Positions 17,019-25,522 of a stretch of 64,000 nt of DNA are shown piece after piece. Source of the stretch: Parasegetibacter sp. NRK P23 (GTDB taxonomy: Bacteria > Bacteroidota > Bacteroidia > Chitinophagales > Chitinophagaceae); contig NZ_JAMDLG010000001.1 in NCBI RefSeq assembly GCF_023721715.1, forward strand, positions 2,519,784 through 2,583,783, read 5' to 3'. The position numbers were made by a program, and so were the translations under genes. Under the pieces are notes generated by a model that worked only from the letters and a program-made list of their open reading frames with translations, was not told the origin of the DNA and ran no database searches. The stretch's first letter is position 1; each line of letters opens with the position of its first letter.

Positions 17019-17035
17019 TTTTGAATGATGGATTA
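17019..17035. repeat. Short copy of the ATTTTGAATG repeat
   Basis: TAATTTTGAATGATGGATTA runs directly out of the stop codon of the TonB receptor; it matches the inverted copy at 17160-17178. Confidence 0.5.
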
Positions 17036-17063
17036 CTACGCATTTAATGCTACAGTATAAAAG

Positions 17064-17101
17064 AAAGCCGGGGCGTGTTTATTCAACATACCCCGGCTTT
17101 T
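17064..17101. terminator. Terminator between TonB receptor and rhodanese gene
   Basis: Ten-base perfect stem AAAGCCGGGG / CCCCGGCTTT with a 17-base loop; A and T runs on both sides allow use from either strand. Confidence 0.85.
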
Positions 17102-17124
17102 AAAATTATACTTCTTTGCTTCTT

Positions 17125-17178
17125 TTGAATTATGAATTCAACAACCAATTCAACATTCAAAATCCATCATTCAAAATT
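17125..17178. repeat. Inverted ATTTTGAATG repeat downstream of the rhodanese gene
   Basis: Two units in minus orientation (AATTCAACATTCAAAATCC and ATCATTCAAAATTC) abut the end of the rhodanese gene. They share wording with the copies at 12263-12294, 12458-12480 and 17019-17035. Confidence 0.55.
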
Positions 17179-17181
17179 CGC

Positions 17182-17487
17182 TCACCCAACGATTTCCTGC
17201 CAGGCGAGCATTCCGCCCACCACATTGGTCACATTCTTAAAGCCAACGGTTTCAAGAATAAGACACGCTTGTCCGCTGCGGTTACCGCTTCTGCAGTAGC
17301 AGATTACTTCTTCCTCTTTGAGGTCTTCGATATCATCGAGTTGCATAGTCTGTATCTTTCCTAGGGGATACAAGGTTCCGCCGATGTTGAATTCGGCGTG
17401 TTCGTGTGGCTCGCGCACGTCCAGGAGGTTGAGCTTTTCACCGCTGTCAAGCCTGGATTTCAGTTCCGCAACAGTCATTGTTTTCAT
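17182..17487 (-). CDS. Single-domain rhodanese-like protein
   Basis: 101 residues, one rhodanese domain. Such proteins carry sulfane sulfur on a cysteine and take part in sulfur transfer. The active-site loop is CRSGNR with Cys65, the six-residue loop typical of sulfurtransferases, and LLDVREPHEH is the conserved entry motif. No signal peptide, so it is cytoplasmic. It begins 32 bases after the PASTA gene on the same strand and is probably the last gene of a ddl-PASTA-rhodanese unit. Confidence 0.92.
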   Translation of the reverse strand: MKTMTVAELKSRLDSGEKLNLLDVREPHEHAEFNIGGTLYPLGKIQTMQLDDIEDLKEEEVICYCRSGNRSGQACLILETVGFKNVTNVVGGMLAWQEIVG

Positions 17488-17519
17488 CAGTTATATGCTT
17501 TTAGGTGGTAGATACTTGG

Positions 17520-18395
17520 TTAAAAGTTGGTGCCCGTGGAATCCACGCGCACTGGTTTTTGAAGTCCGAGCCAGATGGTCACGAGTTGTCCGGGACGGAT
17601 CCTGTTGATGCGTCCTTCCTCCCCGTTTCTTTCCGGCGATTGTTTGTAAATATAAGCCCCGGCGGTATCCTGCACGTTGGGATCCACCACGGTGGCGCCA
17701 CGTGAAAGTCCGTTCGCGTTCAACAAGGCTTCGGCTTCCGTGAGGGTCATGCCGAACAGATCGGGCACGGAAATCTCTTCGTTGCTGATGCCGCTTCCGA
17801 ATACCAGGGAAATAGTGCTTCCCATCGGAATCTTGGTGCCGGGCTCCACTTTCTGGTTGTTGTACAGTTGCTCAATCACCGCGTTTTTGGCGAAATCCGG
17901 TTTGTAGCTGGTGTCGCCGAGTTTCAGTCCGTACGATTTCAGGTAATCGCTGGCGGAGCGGTAGCTCATGTTCAACAGGTTCGGCATATCTATGATTGGC
18001 GGAATGGCGCGGTTGATGGTGAGGTATACGGTCCGGTTCACTTTCACCGATACATCCGGTTCCGGGAACTGACGGATCACACTCAGGCGCGCGGCGGTAT
18101 CTACGTAAACCGAATCCTGGATGGCCACATCAAAACCTTGCGCTTCCAGCGTTTCCGTTGCTTTGTCCACATTCATCCCCGCCACGGAAGGCACCCGGAG
18201 TATTTTGCCGTGGTTCGTAAAAAAGTCAAGGGATTGAAGAAAAATGAACACCAGGATGAAAATCAGCGCAATAGCGGCCAGGAGGTTCACCCAGAAAGGT
18301 TTATTCGTTATGAATCGGAACACGTGGTATCTGTTTTTTAAGTATTTGCCCTGTTTGGGTGGTTCAAAGAAAACAAAATTATGCCAAACATTCAT
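17520..18395 (-). CDS. Membrane-anchored PASTA-domain protein without a kinase domain
   Basis: 291 residues: a short cytoplasmic N-terminus, one membrane helix (about 37-56), then three PASTA domains (about 64-135, 136-205, 206-285), each with the P-x-[LV]-x-G/N-M start. PASTA domains bind muropeptides or unlinked peptidoglycan. The usual kinase or transpeptidase part is missing. The ATG at 18395 overlaps ddl by 17 bases; a GTG at 18323 just before FRFITNKPFW is an alternative start. Following ddl suggests a role in peptidoglycan metabolism (inference). Confidence 0.87.
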   Translation of the reverse strand: MNVWHNFVFFEPPKQGKYLKNRYHVFRFITNKPFWVNLLAAIALIFILVFIFLQSLDFFTNHGKILRVPSVAGMNVDKATETLEAQGFDVAIQDSVYVDTAARLSVIRQFPEPDVSVKVNRTVYLTINRAIPPIIDMPNLLNMSYRSASDYLKSYGLKLGDTSYKPDFAKNAVIEQLYNNQKVEPGTKIPMGSTISLVFGSGISNEEISVPDLFGMTLTEAEALLNANGLSRGATVVDPNVQDTAGAYIYKQSPERNGEEGRINRIRPGQLVTIWLGLQKPVRVDSTGTNF

Positions 18396-19362
18396 CCAGG
18401 AGGGCGGAGTAAAAATCTTTCAGCGTTCCACCGGAGGCGCGTACCTGTTGCGGAACGATACTTGCCTCGCTTTGTCCGGGCACGGTATTGATCTCCAGGA
18501 GGAAAGGCTCTTTTATTTCCGGTTCATAAATAAAATCCATGCGCACCACGCCCCGGCAGTTGAAAAGCTCGTAAACCTTTTTAGCATTCATTTCCAATTG
18601 GGATTGGAGCGCGGCATCTATTTCAGCGGGCGTGGTCTCCATCGCCAGGCCAGGCGTGTATTTCGCCTCAAAATCAAAAAACTCTTTCTTGCTTTTCACT
18701 TCAGTGATCGGCAGCACATGAATGGCGCCTTTTGAGCGATAGACGCCGATGGTGAACTCCCGGCCCGTAATAAATTCCTCCACCAGCACCTGGGCATCTT
18801 CCTTAAATGCTTTTTCGATGGCGGGCGCCAATTCTTCTGGCAGGTTTACCTTACTCATCCCGATACTGGAGCCTCCATTGTTTGGCTTCACAAAAACGGG
18901 CAGTTTCAATTGAGCCAGCACCTGTGCGGAGGAAAGCGGCTGCGCTTTGAACAGGTGAAGCGATTTCGCCACCCTGATCCCGCCAAAAGCCGCCACGGCT
19001 ACCGTATACCTTTTATTGAATGTAAGGGCAGAAACGGCCGCGTCGCAAGAAGTATAGGGCAAGCCCATCAGATCGAAGTACCCCTGCAGTTTCCCATCCT
19101 CACCCGGTGTTCCGTGGATACCGATGAATACCCCGTTGAAACGGATTTTTTTCCCGGCAATCGTAAGGGTGAAATCACTTTTATCTACCGGTATTTTTCC
19201 GCCATCGGCCGTAGGATGAAACCATTCTTCAGGCGTGATATTGATGCGGTACACCTCGTATTTTTCCGGGTCCAGGTTTTGTTCGATGGTAATGGCGCTT
19301 TTATAGGAAACAACGGCTTCACCGGAGTAACCACCGGTTACGAATGCGATAACGGGCTTCAT
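18379..19362 (-). CDS. ddl: D-alanine--D-alanine ligase
   Basis: 327 residues from MKPVIAFVTGGYSGE. It joins two D-alanines with ATP to make the peptidoglycan precursor dipeptide. ATP-grasp features are visible: VKPNNGGSSIGMSKV in the central domain, VEEFITGREFTIGVY, and the C-terminal metal-binding EINTVPGQSEASIVPQQ. The N-terminal GGYSGE replaces the common GGxSxE and keeps the key Ser and Glu. The frame is open to 19467, but that extension is basic and Phe/Tyr-rich, so the internal Met is chosen. First gene of a probable ddl-PASTA-rhodanese operon. Confidence 0.95.
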   Translation of the reverse strand: MKPVIAFVTGGYSGEAVVSYKSAITIEQNLDPEKYEVYRINITPEEWFHPTADGGKIPVDKSDFTLTIAGKKIRFNGVFIGIHGTPGEDGKLQGYFDLMGLPYTSCDAAVSALTFNKRYTVAVAAFGGIRVAKSLHLFKAQPLSSAQVLAQLKLPVFVKPNNGGSSIGMSKVNLPEELAPAIEKAFKEDAQVLVEEFITGREFTIGVYRSKGAIHVLPITEVKSKKEFFDFEAKYTPGLAMETTPAEIDAALQSQLEMNAKKVYELFNCRGVVRMDFIYEPEIKEPFLLEINTVPGQSEASIVPQQVRASGGTLKDFYSALLDECLA

Positions 19363-19552
19363 GTATTGGTTGAATTTTCTGAAAGCAAAGTAAAGGAAAA
19401 AATAAAAGGTGAAGGTTGTTTGTCCCTTCACCCTTGATTCTCGACGGGAAATATCACCCGCCTGCATTAGGTAGCGCTAGGCTACTCTTATTAAGAGTTT
19501 GAAATTGCTTAAACTAAGTTAATAAAATTTCCGAAACGGCCAAGAATTTCTT

Positions 19553-19900
19553 TTACACATGCAGCTTCGCTTTCTTGTCCATCAGTTCCTCCACGGTTTC
19601 CTGGTACATTTCATCGGGCACACAGCAATCCACGGGGCAAACGGCCGCGCATTGGGGCTCTTCATGGAAGCCCTGGCATTCGGTGCATTTATTGGGAACA
19701 ATGTAATAAATATCCACGCTTACAGGGGCATTGCGCTGATCGGCATCTATTGTACTGCCATCCATCATGGTGAAAAGACCTTTCACCGCAGTTCCGTCTG
19801 ATATGGCCCACTCCACGCCGCCTTCATAAATGGCGGTATTGGGGCATTCGGGTTCACACGCGCCACAGTTGATACACTCATCGGTTATTTTGATCGCCAT
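19553..19900 (-). CDS. 4Fe-4S dicluster ferredoxin
   Basis: 115 residues. A small electron carrier with two [4Fe-4S] sites: Cys9-x2-Cys12-x2-Cys15-x3-Cys19-Pro and Cys72-x2-Cys75-x8-Cys84-x3-Cys88-Pro. The long insert in the second site ([18 protein letters not shown]) places it with the Alvin/YfhL-type group. The two sites are separated by an unusually long 50-residue middle piece. Divergent from an acyl-CoA reductase gene only about 110 bases away, an arrangement common in Bacteroidota, so it may supply electrons in a shared process. Confidence 0.92.
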   Translation of the reverse strand: MAIKITDECINCGACEPECPNTAIYEGGVEWAISDGTAVKGLFTMMDGSTIDADQRNAPVSVDIYYIVPNKCTECQGFHEEPQCAAVCPVDCCVPDEMYQETVEELMDKKAKLHV

Positions 19901-20011
19901 AGGTTCTTTATTTTAAACAGTATGATTTGCAATAACTTTACACGGCAAACGTACAATTTTTTACAAAAAACAGCGCAAGAAAGCGCCGGTTTGATACAGA
20001 AGATCAACGAA

Positions 20012-21013
20012 ATGAACCTGCAAGAAAGAATTGCCCTGCTGGTAAAGCTAGGCGGATATATGAATGGAAACGAACCCGGATGGGCCGAAGCAAAGGAACT
20101 TGCCCTGCAAAAAAATCCCTGGTTCAACGAACAGTTTACGGCCAACGCCATAGCCGGCATTGCCGGATGGCTGAAAGAAGAAAAACTCACGGCCTGGGCC
20201 GGAAACTACCAGCTTCCGGAAGAAAATACAGCTCCGGCCAACGTGGGCATCGTGATGGCGGGAAATATTCCAATGGTGGGGTTCCACGACTGGCTCTGTG
20301 CTTTTATTACGGGACACACAGCAATGGTGAAACTTTCTTCCAAAGACGATGTACTGCTCCCCCACCTGGTACAATGGCTGGAAAAACAGGCACCCGAAAT
20401 AAAAGGACAGACCCGTTTCGAAGAAACGCTTAAAGGCGCCGACGCGTACATCGCTACAGGCAGCAACAATTCAGCGCGGTATTTCGACCAGTATTTCGGG
20501 AAGTTCCCCAACATTATCCGGAAGAACCGTACTTCTGCGGCTATACTTACGGGTGAGGAATCTCCTGAAGAACTGAACGCGCTCGCCACCGATATCCACC
20601 TTTATTTCGGTATGGGCTGCCGGAATGTGACCAAACTTTTCGTGCCCGAAAATTATGATTTCCTGCCCCTGCTGGAAGCATTCGAACCCTATGCGTGGTT
20701 CTTCGATCACCCGAAATTCAGAAGCAACTTCGACTACCACCTCGCAGTCCGTATCCTGAACAAGGAATATTTCATGACGAAAAACACAATGCTGCTGGTG
20801 GAAAACAAATCACTTTTCGCACCGATTGCTGTACTGCATTATGAATTTTACCGCGCGCCCAACGCGGTAATAGATGCATTGGAAGGCAGTGAGGAACTCC
20901 AATGCCTGGTAGGCAGGAACCATATTCCTTTCGGAAAGGCGCAGGTCCCTGAACTGGAGGATTATGCTGATGGTGTGGACACAATGGAGTTTTTGCTGAC
21001 CCTAAAAAAATGA
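20012..21013 (+). CDS. LuxC-like acyl-CoA reductase
   Basis: 333 residues from MNLQERIALLVKLGGYM. It belongs to the acyl-CoA reductase (LuxC) family, distant relatives of aldehyde dehydrogenases that reduce acyl-CoA or acyl-phosphate to aldehyde. The probable catalytic cysteine is in YFGMGCRNVTKLFVP, and GSNNSARYFDQYFG and NVGIVMAGNIPMVG fit the cofactor-binding parts. The frame also opens at 19922, but TAACTTTA in that stretch looks like a -7 box, so the internal ATG is preferred (moderately sure). No luciferase genes are near; the substrate is unknown. Confidence 0.82.
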   Translation: MNLQERIALLVKLGGYMNGNEPGWAEAKELALQKNPWFNEQFTANAIAGIAGWLKEEKLTAWAGNYQLPEENTAPANVGIVMAGNIPMVGFHDWLCAFITGHTAMVKLSSKDDVLLPHLVQWLEKQAPEIKGQTRFEETLKGADAYIATGSNNSARYFDQYFGKFPNIIRKNRTSAAILTGEESPEELNALATDIHLYFGMGCRNVTKLFVPENYDFLPLLEAFEPYAWFFDHPKFRSNFDYHLAVRILNKEYFMTKNTMLLVENKSLFAPIAVLHYEFYRAPNAVIDALEGSEELQCLVGRNHIPFGKAQVPELEDYADGVDTMEFLLTLKK

Positions 21014-21190
21014 CATGCAGACTGTCAATCTTCACTGTCAATTTTTCACCGAGTTTCCCATAGAACCGTTAACATCTACGAAAATCTTACTAATTTACTG
21101 TTAAATGGGCTTTCGGCAACAACCATATACGAACGTTCTCGTTTATTTTGTACGCAAGGCATTAAATTTGAATAAGATTAGAGAACTTAA

Positions 21191-22717
21191 ATGAGTAGCA
21201 AAATGAAAATCAAACAGATTCTTTCCATTGTGCTGATCAGTGCCGGAACCTCCGTACTGAGTGTATGGGGATATGGTAAATGGATCGGCGGCAATAACAA
21301 CTCCTATTCCGCAACCGACGGAAAAATTCCTGCCAATTACGCGAATTTCGTAGACGCTTCGGGCAATGTAGCGGCTCCGGTTGACTTCACGCAGGCATCT
21401 GCCGCGGCGGCGCCGGCCGTTGTGCACATTAAAACGAAAACCATGCAGCAACGTGTTAACAACAACAGGCGCGGCAATGGTGGTTTCGATGACATCTTCG
21501 GCGACTTCTTCGGATACGGCCCCACCGTGATTCCTGAACAACGTGCTTCGGGCTCCGGTGTCCTCATCAGCGAGGACGGCTATATTGTTACCAACAACCA
21601 CGTGGTATCTAATGGTAATAATGGCATCGCCGATGAAATAAATGTGACGCTCAGCAATAAGAAGACCTATAAAGCCAAAGTAGTGGGCAACGATCCGGGC
21701 AGCGACCTCGCTGTACTGAAAATTGACGGCAAGAACCTTCCCTTCGTATTGTATGGCAATTCCGATAACATCAAGATTGGTCAGTGGGTACTGGCGATTG
21801 GTTATCCACTGAACCTGGAAACTACCGTTACAGCAGGTATTGTTTCCGCTAAAGCAAGAAGTCTGGGCATCAACCAGCGCCAGGCGAACCCTACGAATGT
21901 AATCGAATCTTTCATACAGACCGATGCGGCCGTGAACCAGGGCAACAGTGGTGGTGCACTCATCAACACCAACGGTGAGCTGGTGGGCATCAACTCCGCG
22001 ATCGCTTCTCCCACAGGTTATTATTCCGGCTATTCTTATGCGATTCCGGTGAACCTGGTAAAGAAGATCGTGAATGACCTTATGAAGTTTGGTTCTGTTC
22101 AACGCGGCTACATTGGTATTCAATACCCCAACGAGTTGTTGAGCGATGATCAGAAAAAGGCCAACGGCATTCCTGAAGGTGAAGGCGTATATGTAATGGA
22201 AGTGGTGCCCGGAGGCGCCGCACAGGATGCCGGTATTAAGAAAGGGGACATCATTACCAAAATCAATGGCTCCAACACTTACAGCGGACCGGAAATGGTA
22301 GGAAAAATAGCCTCTTACAGTATTGGCGAAAAAGTGGCCATCACTTACCTGCGTAACGGCAAAGAATATACGACGAATGTAACACTGAAGAACGGTTCCA
22401 ATACGCTTGCAGCTGTAAAGGGTTCCGTACTCGATAAAATGGGCGCTGAATTTGTGAACCTGGAAGCCTCCAAAGCAAAAGAACTCGGCATTAAAGGTGG
22501 CGTGGTGGTTAAAGGTATTTCTTCCACAGGCCTCATCGCAGATCAAACCAGGATGAAGAACGGTTTCATTATCCTGAAAGCCGGTAACAGCCCGGTAACA
22601 AGCGTAGATGAACTGAAGGCCGCGCTTTCAAAAGCGGGCAGCAGCACAATTCTGGAAGGTATTTACCTGAACGTTGAAGGTATTTTCTCCTATGGATTGA
22701 ACGAACTGGACAGATAA
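21191..22717 (+). CDS. HtrA/Do-type periplasmic serine protease
   Basis: 508 residues. An N-terminal membrane anchor or uncleaved signal (about 6-28) is followed by a trypsin-like domain with a complete triad: His137 (VTNNHVV), Asp172 (SDLAVLKI) and Ser253 (NQGNSGGAL). A PDZ domain follows (about 290-390, VVPGGAAQDAGIKKGDIIT) and a second, weaker one at the C-terminus (about 410-500). It degrades or refolds damaged envelope proteins. MSSKMK gives a choice of start between 21191 and 21203. A perfect-stem terminator follows. Confidence 0.95.
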   Translation: MSSKMKIKQILSIVLISAGTSVLSVWGYGKWIGGNNNSYSATDGKIPANYANFVDASGNVAAPVDFTQASAAAAPAVVHIKTKTMQQRVNNNRRGNGGFDDIFGDFFGYGPTVIPEQRASGSGVLISEDGYIVTNNHVVSNGNNGIADEINVTLSNKKTYKAKVVGNDPGSDLAVLKIDGKNLPFVLYGNSDNIKIGQWVLAIGYPLNLETTVTAGIVSAKARSLGINQRQANPTNVIESFIQTDAAVNQGNSGGALINTNGELVGINSAIASPTGYYSGYSYAIPVNLVKKIVNDLMKFGSVQRGYIGIQYPNELLSDDQKKANGIPEGEGVYVMEVVPGGAAQDAGIKKGDIITKINGSNTYSGPEMVGKIASYSIGEKVAITYLRNGKEYTTNVTLKNGSNTLAAVKGSVLDKMGAEFVNLEASKAKELGIKGGVVVKGISSTGLIADQTRMKNGFIILKAGNSPVTSVDELKAALSKAGSSTILEGIYLNVEGIFSYGLNELDR

Positions 22718-22740
22718 TAACTGGTCAGACCCGAATAAAC

Positions 22741-22774
22741 AAAAATCCTCCCGGTAATAACCGGGAGGATTTTT
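22741..22774. terminator. Bidirectional terminator between htrA and the GH13 gene
   Basis: A perfect 15-base stem (AAAAATCCTCCCGGT and its complement) with a four-base loop, serving convergent genes. Confidence 0.9.
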
Positions 22775-22830
22775 GTTTTATAGTGTATTATTCAGAAGAG
22801 TTGCAGGAGAATCCTATACCAACATGGTTG

Positions 22831-24105
22831 CTATTGATGGAAAACATAATAGCCATAAGGCGGGAGGGTGATTGAGGTATTACTTTCCAGCACAACTTCG
22901 TTGTTACCAAACAGCTCCGTAAATTGGCCCGACGCGATTTCAGTATTCAATGAAAAACTTACGGTAGAAGCGGAGAAATTCAGCATAATCAACACGCGTG
23001 CACCCTGGTTTTCACGTACAAAGCAAAACACCTGTAAAGGGTGAGAAGTAGGAATACGTTGGGTATATACATTCGTATCGCCCGCCCGAAGGGCGGAATG
23101 CACAGCGCGGAGGTGAAACAGTTTCTTATAGAACTCATGCAGGGCGGGCCTTTCATTCCATTCTATCTCATCTTTATCGAAGAACTTCAGCCGTTTAATG
23201 TTGGGCATTTCCTGGCCGCTGTACAATAGGGGCATCCCATTCCAGGTAGCGGAGAATACAGCCAGTGGCAGTGCCAGTCCACCGAACTTCTCGTATTCCG
23301 TACCATTCCAACTGTTCTCGTCGTGGTTCGTCGTAAAATAAGCGCGCATGGCAACCGGGGGAAACCGGTGGTCCAGTTTGTACAACAATTCCCAGAGGTC
23401 CTGCATGGAGGCTTGTTGTTTCGCGAACCTTTCGCTGGCATGCATCCATTCCCAGGTGTAGGTAACATCAAATACATCGTGGTAGCGCACTTCCTCGCAT
23501 TCGGCGAGCCAGAAATGTTGCTGCCGCGCATCCAGCCGGGTCCGGGCCTTTTGCCAGAATGAAAGCGGCACAAGGTGTGCCATATCGCAGCGGAACCCAT
23601 CTATCTTGAAGCTTTGCAGCCACCATTCCATACAGGCGATCATTTCTTCTTCGAGGGCAGGGTTGGTGTAATCGAGGTCAATCACATCGTCCCACCCGTT
23701 TTTTTCCGTGAAATTTCCCGCTGCGTCACACAGGTAAAAATCAGGGTTTGTACGGGTCCATTCATGGTCAAGACCGGTATGGTTCGCGACCCAGTCGATG
23801 ATGAGCTTCATCCCCAGTTCGTGTACCTTATCCACCAGTGCACGGAAATCATCCAGGGTGCCGAATTCCGGGTTCAGCGCCCGGAAAGCCTTCGAGGCGT
23901 AATAACTTCCCAGCGTACCCTTTCTTCCTTCCACCGCGATGGGCGTAACCGGCATGAGCCACAACACCTGAACGCCCATATCCGCCAGCCGGGGCAGGTG
24001 GTCCATAAAAGCACGGATGGTACCTTCGGGCGTGTATTGCCGAAGGTTCACTTCATAAATATTCGCAGAAAAAGCCCAGGAAGGAGGATCAAAAAGAACA
24101 GCCAT
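22831..24105 (-). CDS. Cytoplasmic alpha-amylase family (GH13) glycoside hydrolase
   Basis: 424 residues with no signal peptide, so it acts in the cytoplasm. The GH13 barrel motifs are in place: region I DWVANH (104-109), the nucleophile Asp174 in GFRCDMAH, the acid/base Glu202 in WLAECEE, and Asp262 in TNHDENS. A short beta-sandwich C domain ends the protein. Probably cleaves alpha-glucosidic bonds of internal maltodextrin or glycogen; exact specificity cannot be read. It stands alone, divergent from ispH. Confidence 0.9.
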   Translation of the reverse strand: MAVLFDPPSWAFSANIYEVNLRQYTPEGTIRAFMDHLPRLADMGVQVLWLMPVTPIAVEGRKGTLGSYYASKAFRALNPEFGTLDDFRALVDKVHELGMKLIIDWVANHTGLDHEWTRTNPDFYLCDAAGNFTEKNGWDDVIDLDYTNPALEEEMIACMEWWLQSFKIDGFRCDMAHLVPLSFWQKARTRLDARQQHFWLAECEEVRYHDVFDVTYTWEWMHASERFAKQQASMQDLWELLYKLDHRFPPVAMRAYFTTNHDENSWNGTEYEKFGGLALPLAVFSATWNGMPLLYSGQEMPNIKRLKFFDKDEIEWNERPALHEFYKKLFHLRAVHSALRAGDTNVYTQRIPTSHPLQVFCFVRENQGARVLIMLNFSASTVSFSLNTEIASGQFTELFGNNEVVLESNTSITLPPYGYYVFHQ

Positions 24106-24234
24106 TGATAGTGTTTGCCGGTTAAATTAATGTATTTCGGGAACTTTGTACCTTTACCACTCGCAAGCAGCGTGCCGTAAGGCCGAACAAATGAACAATA
24201 TTCCCGTTAGGGTAAAGAAAAATATATTCCACGG

Positions 24235-25446
24235 ATGAAGCAATTCAATGTGCCCGCTTTTTACAGAAGTCCGCTCATTACGTCCATCAAACAACAACGA
24301 CGCAGCAAGGATAAGCTGAAGAAAGACTTCACGCCTACCCTGCTCAATTTCGGACCACTGCACATTTACCTGGCCAGGCATTTTGGCTTCTGCTATGGCG
24401 TGGAAAACGCTATTGAGATCGCGTTCCGTACGGTGGAGGAAAACCCGGGAAAAAACATCTACCTCCTCAGTGAAATGATCCACAACCCGCAGGTAAACGC
24501 CGACCTTATTTCAAGAGGTGTCCGCTTCCTGATGGATACGAAAGGCAATGAACTGATTCCCCTTTCAACCCTGAGCGCCGAAGACATTGTGCTGATCCCT
24601 GCTTTCGGCACTACCCTGGAAATGGAATCCAAGTTGCACGAAATGGGCATAGCCGTTGAACATTACAACACCACCTGCCCCTTCGTGGAGAAAGTATGGA
24701 ACCGTTCCGCCCAGATCGCGGAAAAAGGCTACAGCGTGGTGGTACATGGCAAACCCGGGCATGAAGAGACCCGTGCCACTTTCTCCCACAGCGCCGCGGG
24801 AACGCCTACCCTTGTGGTAAAAGACATTAAAGAAACCATTGAACTCGGGAAAATCATTACAGGTGAACGTGCTAAAGAAGATTTTTTCACCCTCTTCGAA
24901 GGCAGATTTTCCCCGGGATTCGATCCTGAAAAAGACCTGCAGCGTATCGGCGTGGTGAACCAAACCACCATGCTGGCCAGCGATACACAGGAGATCGCAG
25001 AATACCTGAAAAAAATCATGGTGAAAGTATTCGATCTGAAACCCGAAAACACCACCGAAAGATTCGCCGATACCCGCGACACACTTTGTTATGCCACCAA
25101 CGACAACCAGCAGGCCGTGTATGGCATGTTGGAAACACCCGCGGATATAGCCATTGTGGTGGGCGGGTATAACAGTTCCAATACTTCTCACCTTGTAGAA
25201 CTCTGTGAAGAGAAACTCCCGACCTATTTTATCAGCGACGCGTCAAAAATATTATCGGATACTTCCATACTGCATTACGATTTTCATCATGCGCGCGAAC
25301 TGCTTTCCACCGATTATCTTCCAGCGAACAGGCCACTTCGTATACTCATGACCAGTGGCGCGTCCTGCCCTGATGCTTTGGTGGAGCAGGTGATTGAAAG
25401 GGTACGGGAATTGATTCCGGGCACAACTGATCCGGTAATCTCGTAA
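24235..25446 (+). CDS. ispH: 4-hydroxy-3-methylbut-2-enyl diphosphate reductase
   Basis: 403 residues, the longer form also found in cyanobacteria and other Bacteroidota (E. coli IspH has about 316). It catalyses the last step of the MEP isoprenoid pathway, making IPP and DMAPP with a [4Fe-4S] cluster. The three cluster cysteines are visible in HFGFCYGVENAI (Cys53), NTTCPFVEKVW and TSGASCPDALVEQVI, with VHGKPGHEET supplying substrate-binding His and Glu. The first 40 residues are a basic extension. Confidence 0.95.
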   Translation: MKQFNVPAFYRSPLITSIKQQRRSKDKLKKDFTPTLLNFGPLHIYLARHFGFCYGVENAIEIAFRTVEENPGKNIYLLSEMIHNPQVNADLISRGVRFLMDTKGNELIPLSTLSAEDIVLIPAFGTTLEMESKLHEMGIAVEHYNTTCPFVEKVWNRSAQIAEKGYSVVVHGKPGHEETRATFSHSAAGTPTLVVKDIKETIELGKIITGERAKEDFFTLFEGRFSPGFDPEKDLQRIGVVNQTTMLASDTQEIAEYLKKIMVKVFDLKPENTTERFADTRDTLCYATNDNQQAVYGMLETPADIAIVVGGYNSSNTSHLVELCEEKLPTYFISDASKILSDTSILHYDFHHARELLSTDYLPANRPLRILMTSGASCPDALVEQVIERVRELIPGTTDPVIS

Positions 25447-25469
25447 AAAAATAAAACTTCCAAATAACA

Positions 25470-25508
25470 AGAAGGGCCATCGCAAGAATGCGACGGCCCT
25501 CTTTTTTA
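25470..25508 (+). terminator. Terminator of ispH
   Basis: GAAGGGCC-A-TCGC / GCGA-C-GGCCCTC stem with short loop and a T-run on the plus side, 24 bases after the ispH stop. Confidence 0.85.
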
Positions 25509-25522
25509 TACAAACCACAGTG

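Noticed and set aside
21143-21170. A promoter for htrA built from TTTG and TAAATTTG
   Set aside because: Both boxes are good, but their spacer is only 12 bases, too short for this promoter class.
21143-22546. A 467-residue open frame opposite the htrA gene
   Set aside because: It is a mirror frame of a clear protease with all motifs; its own translation shows no domain and no promoter.
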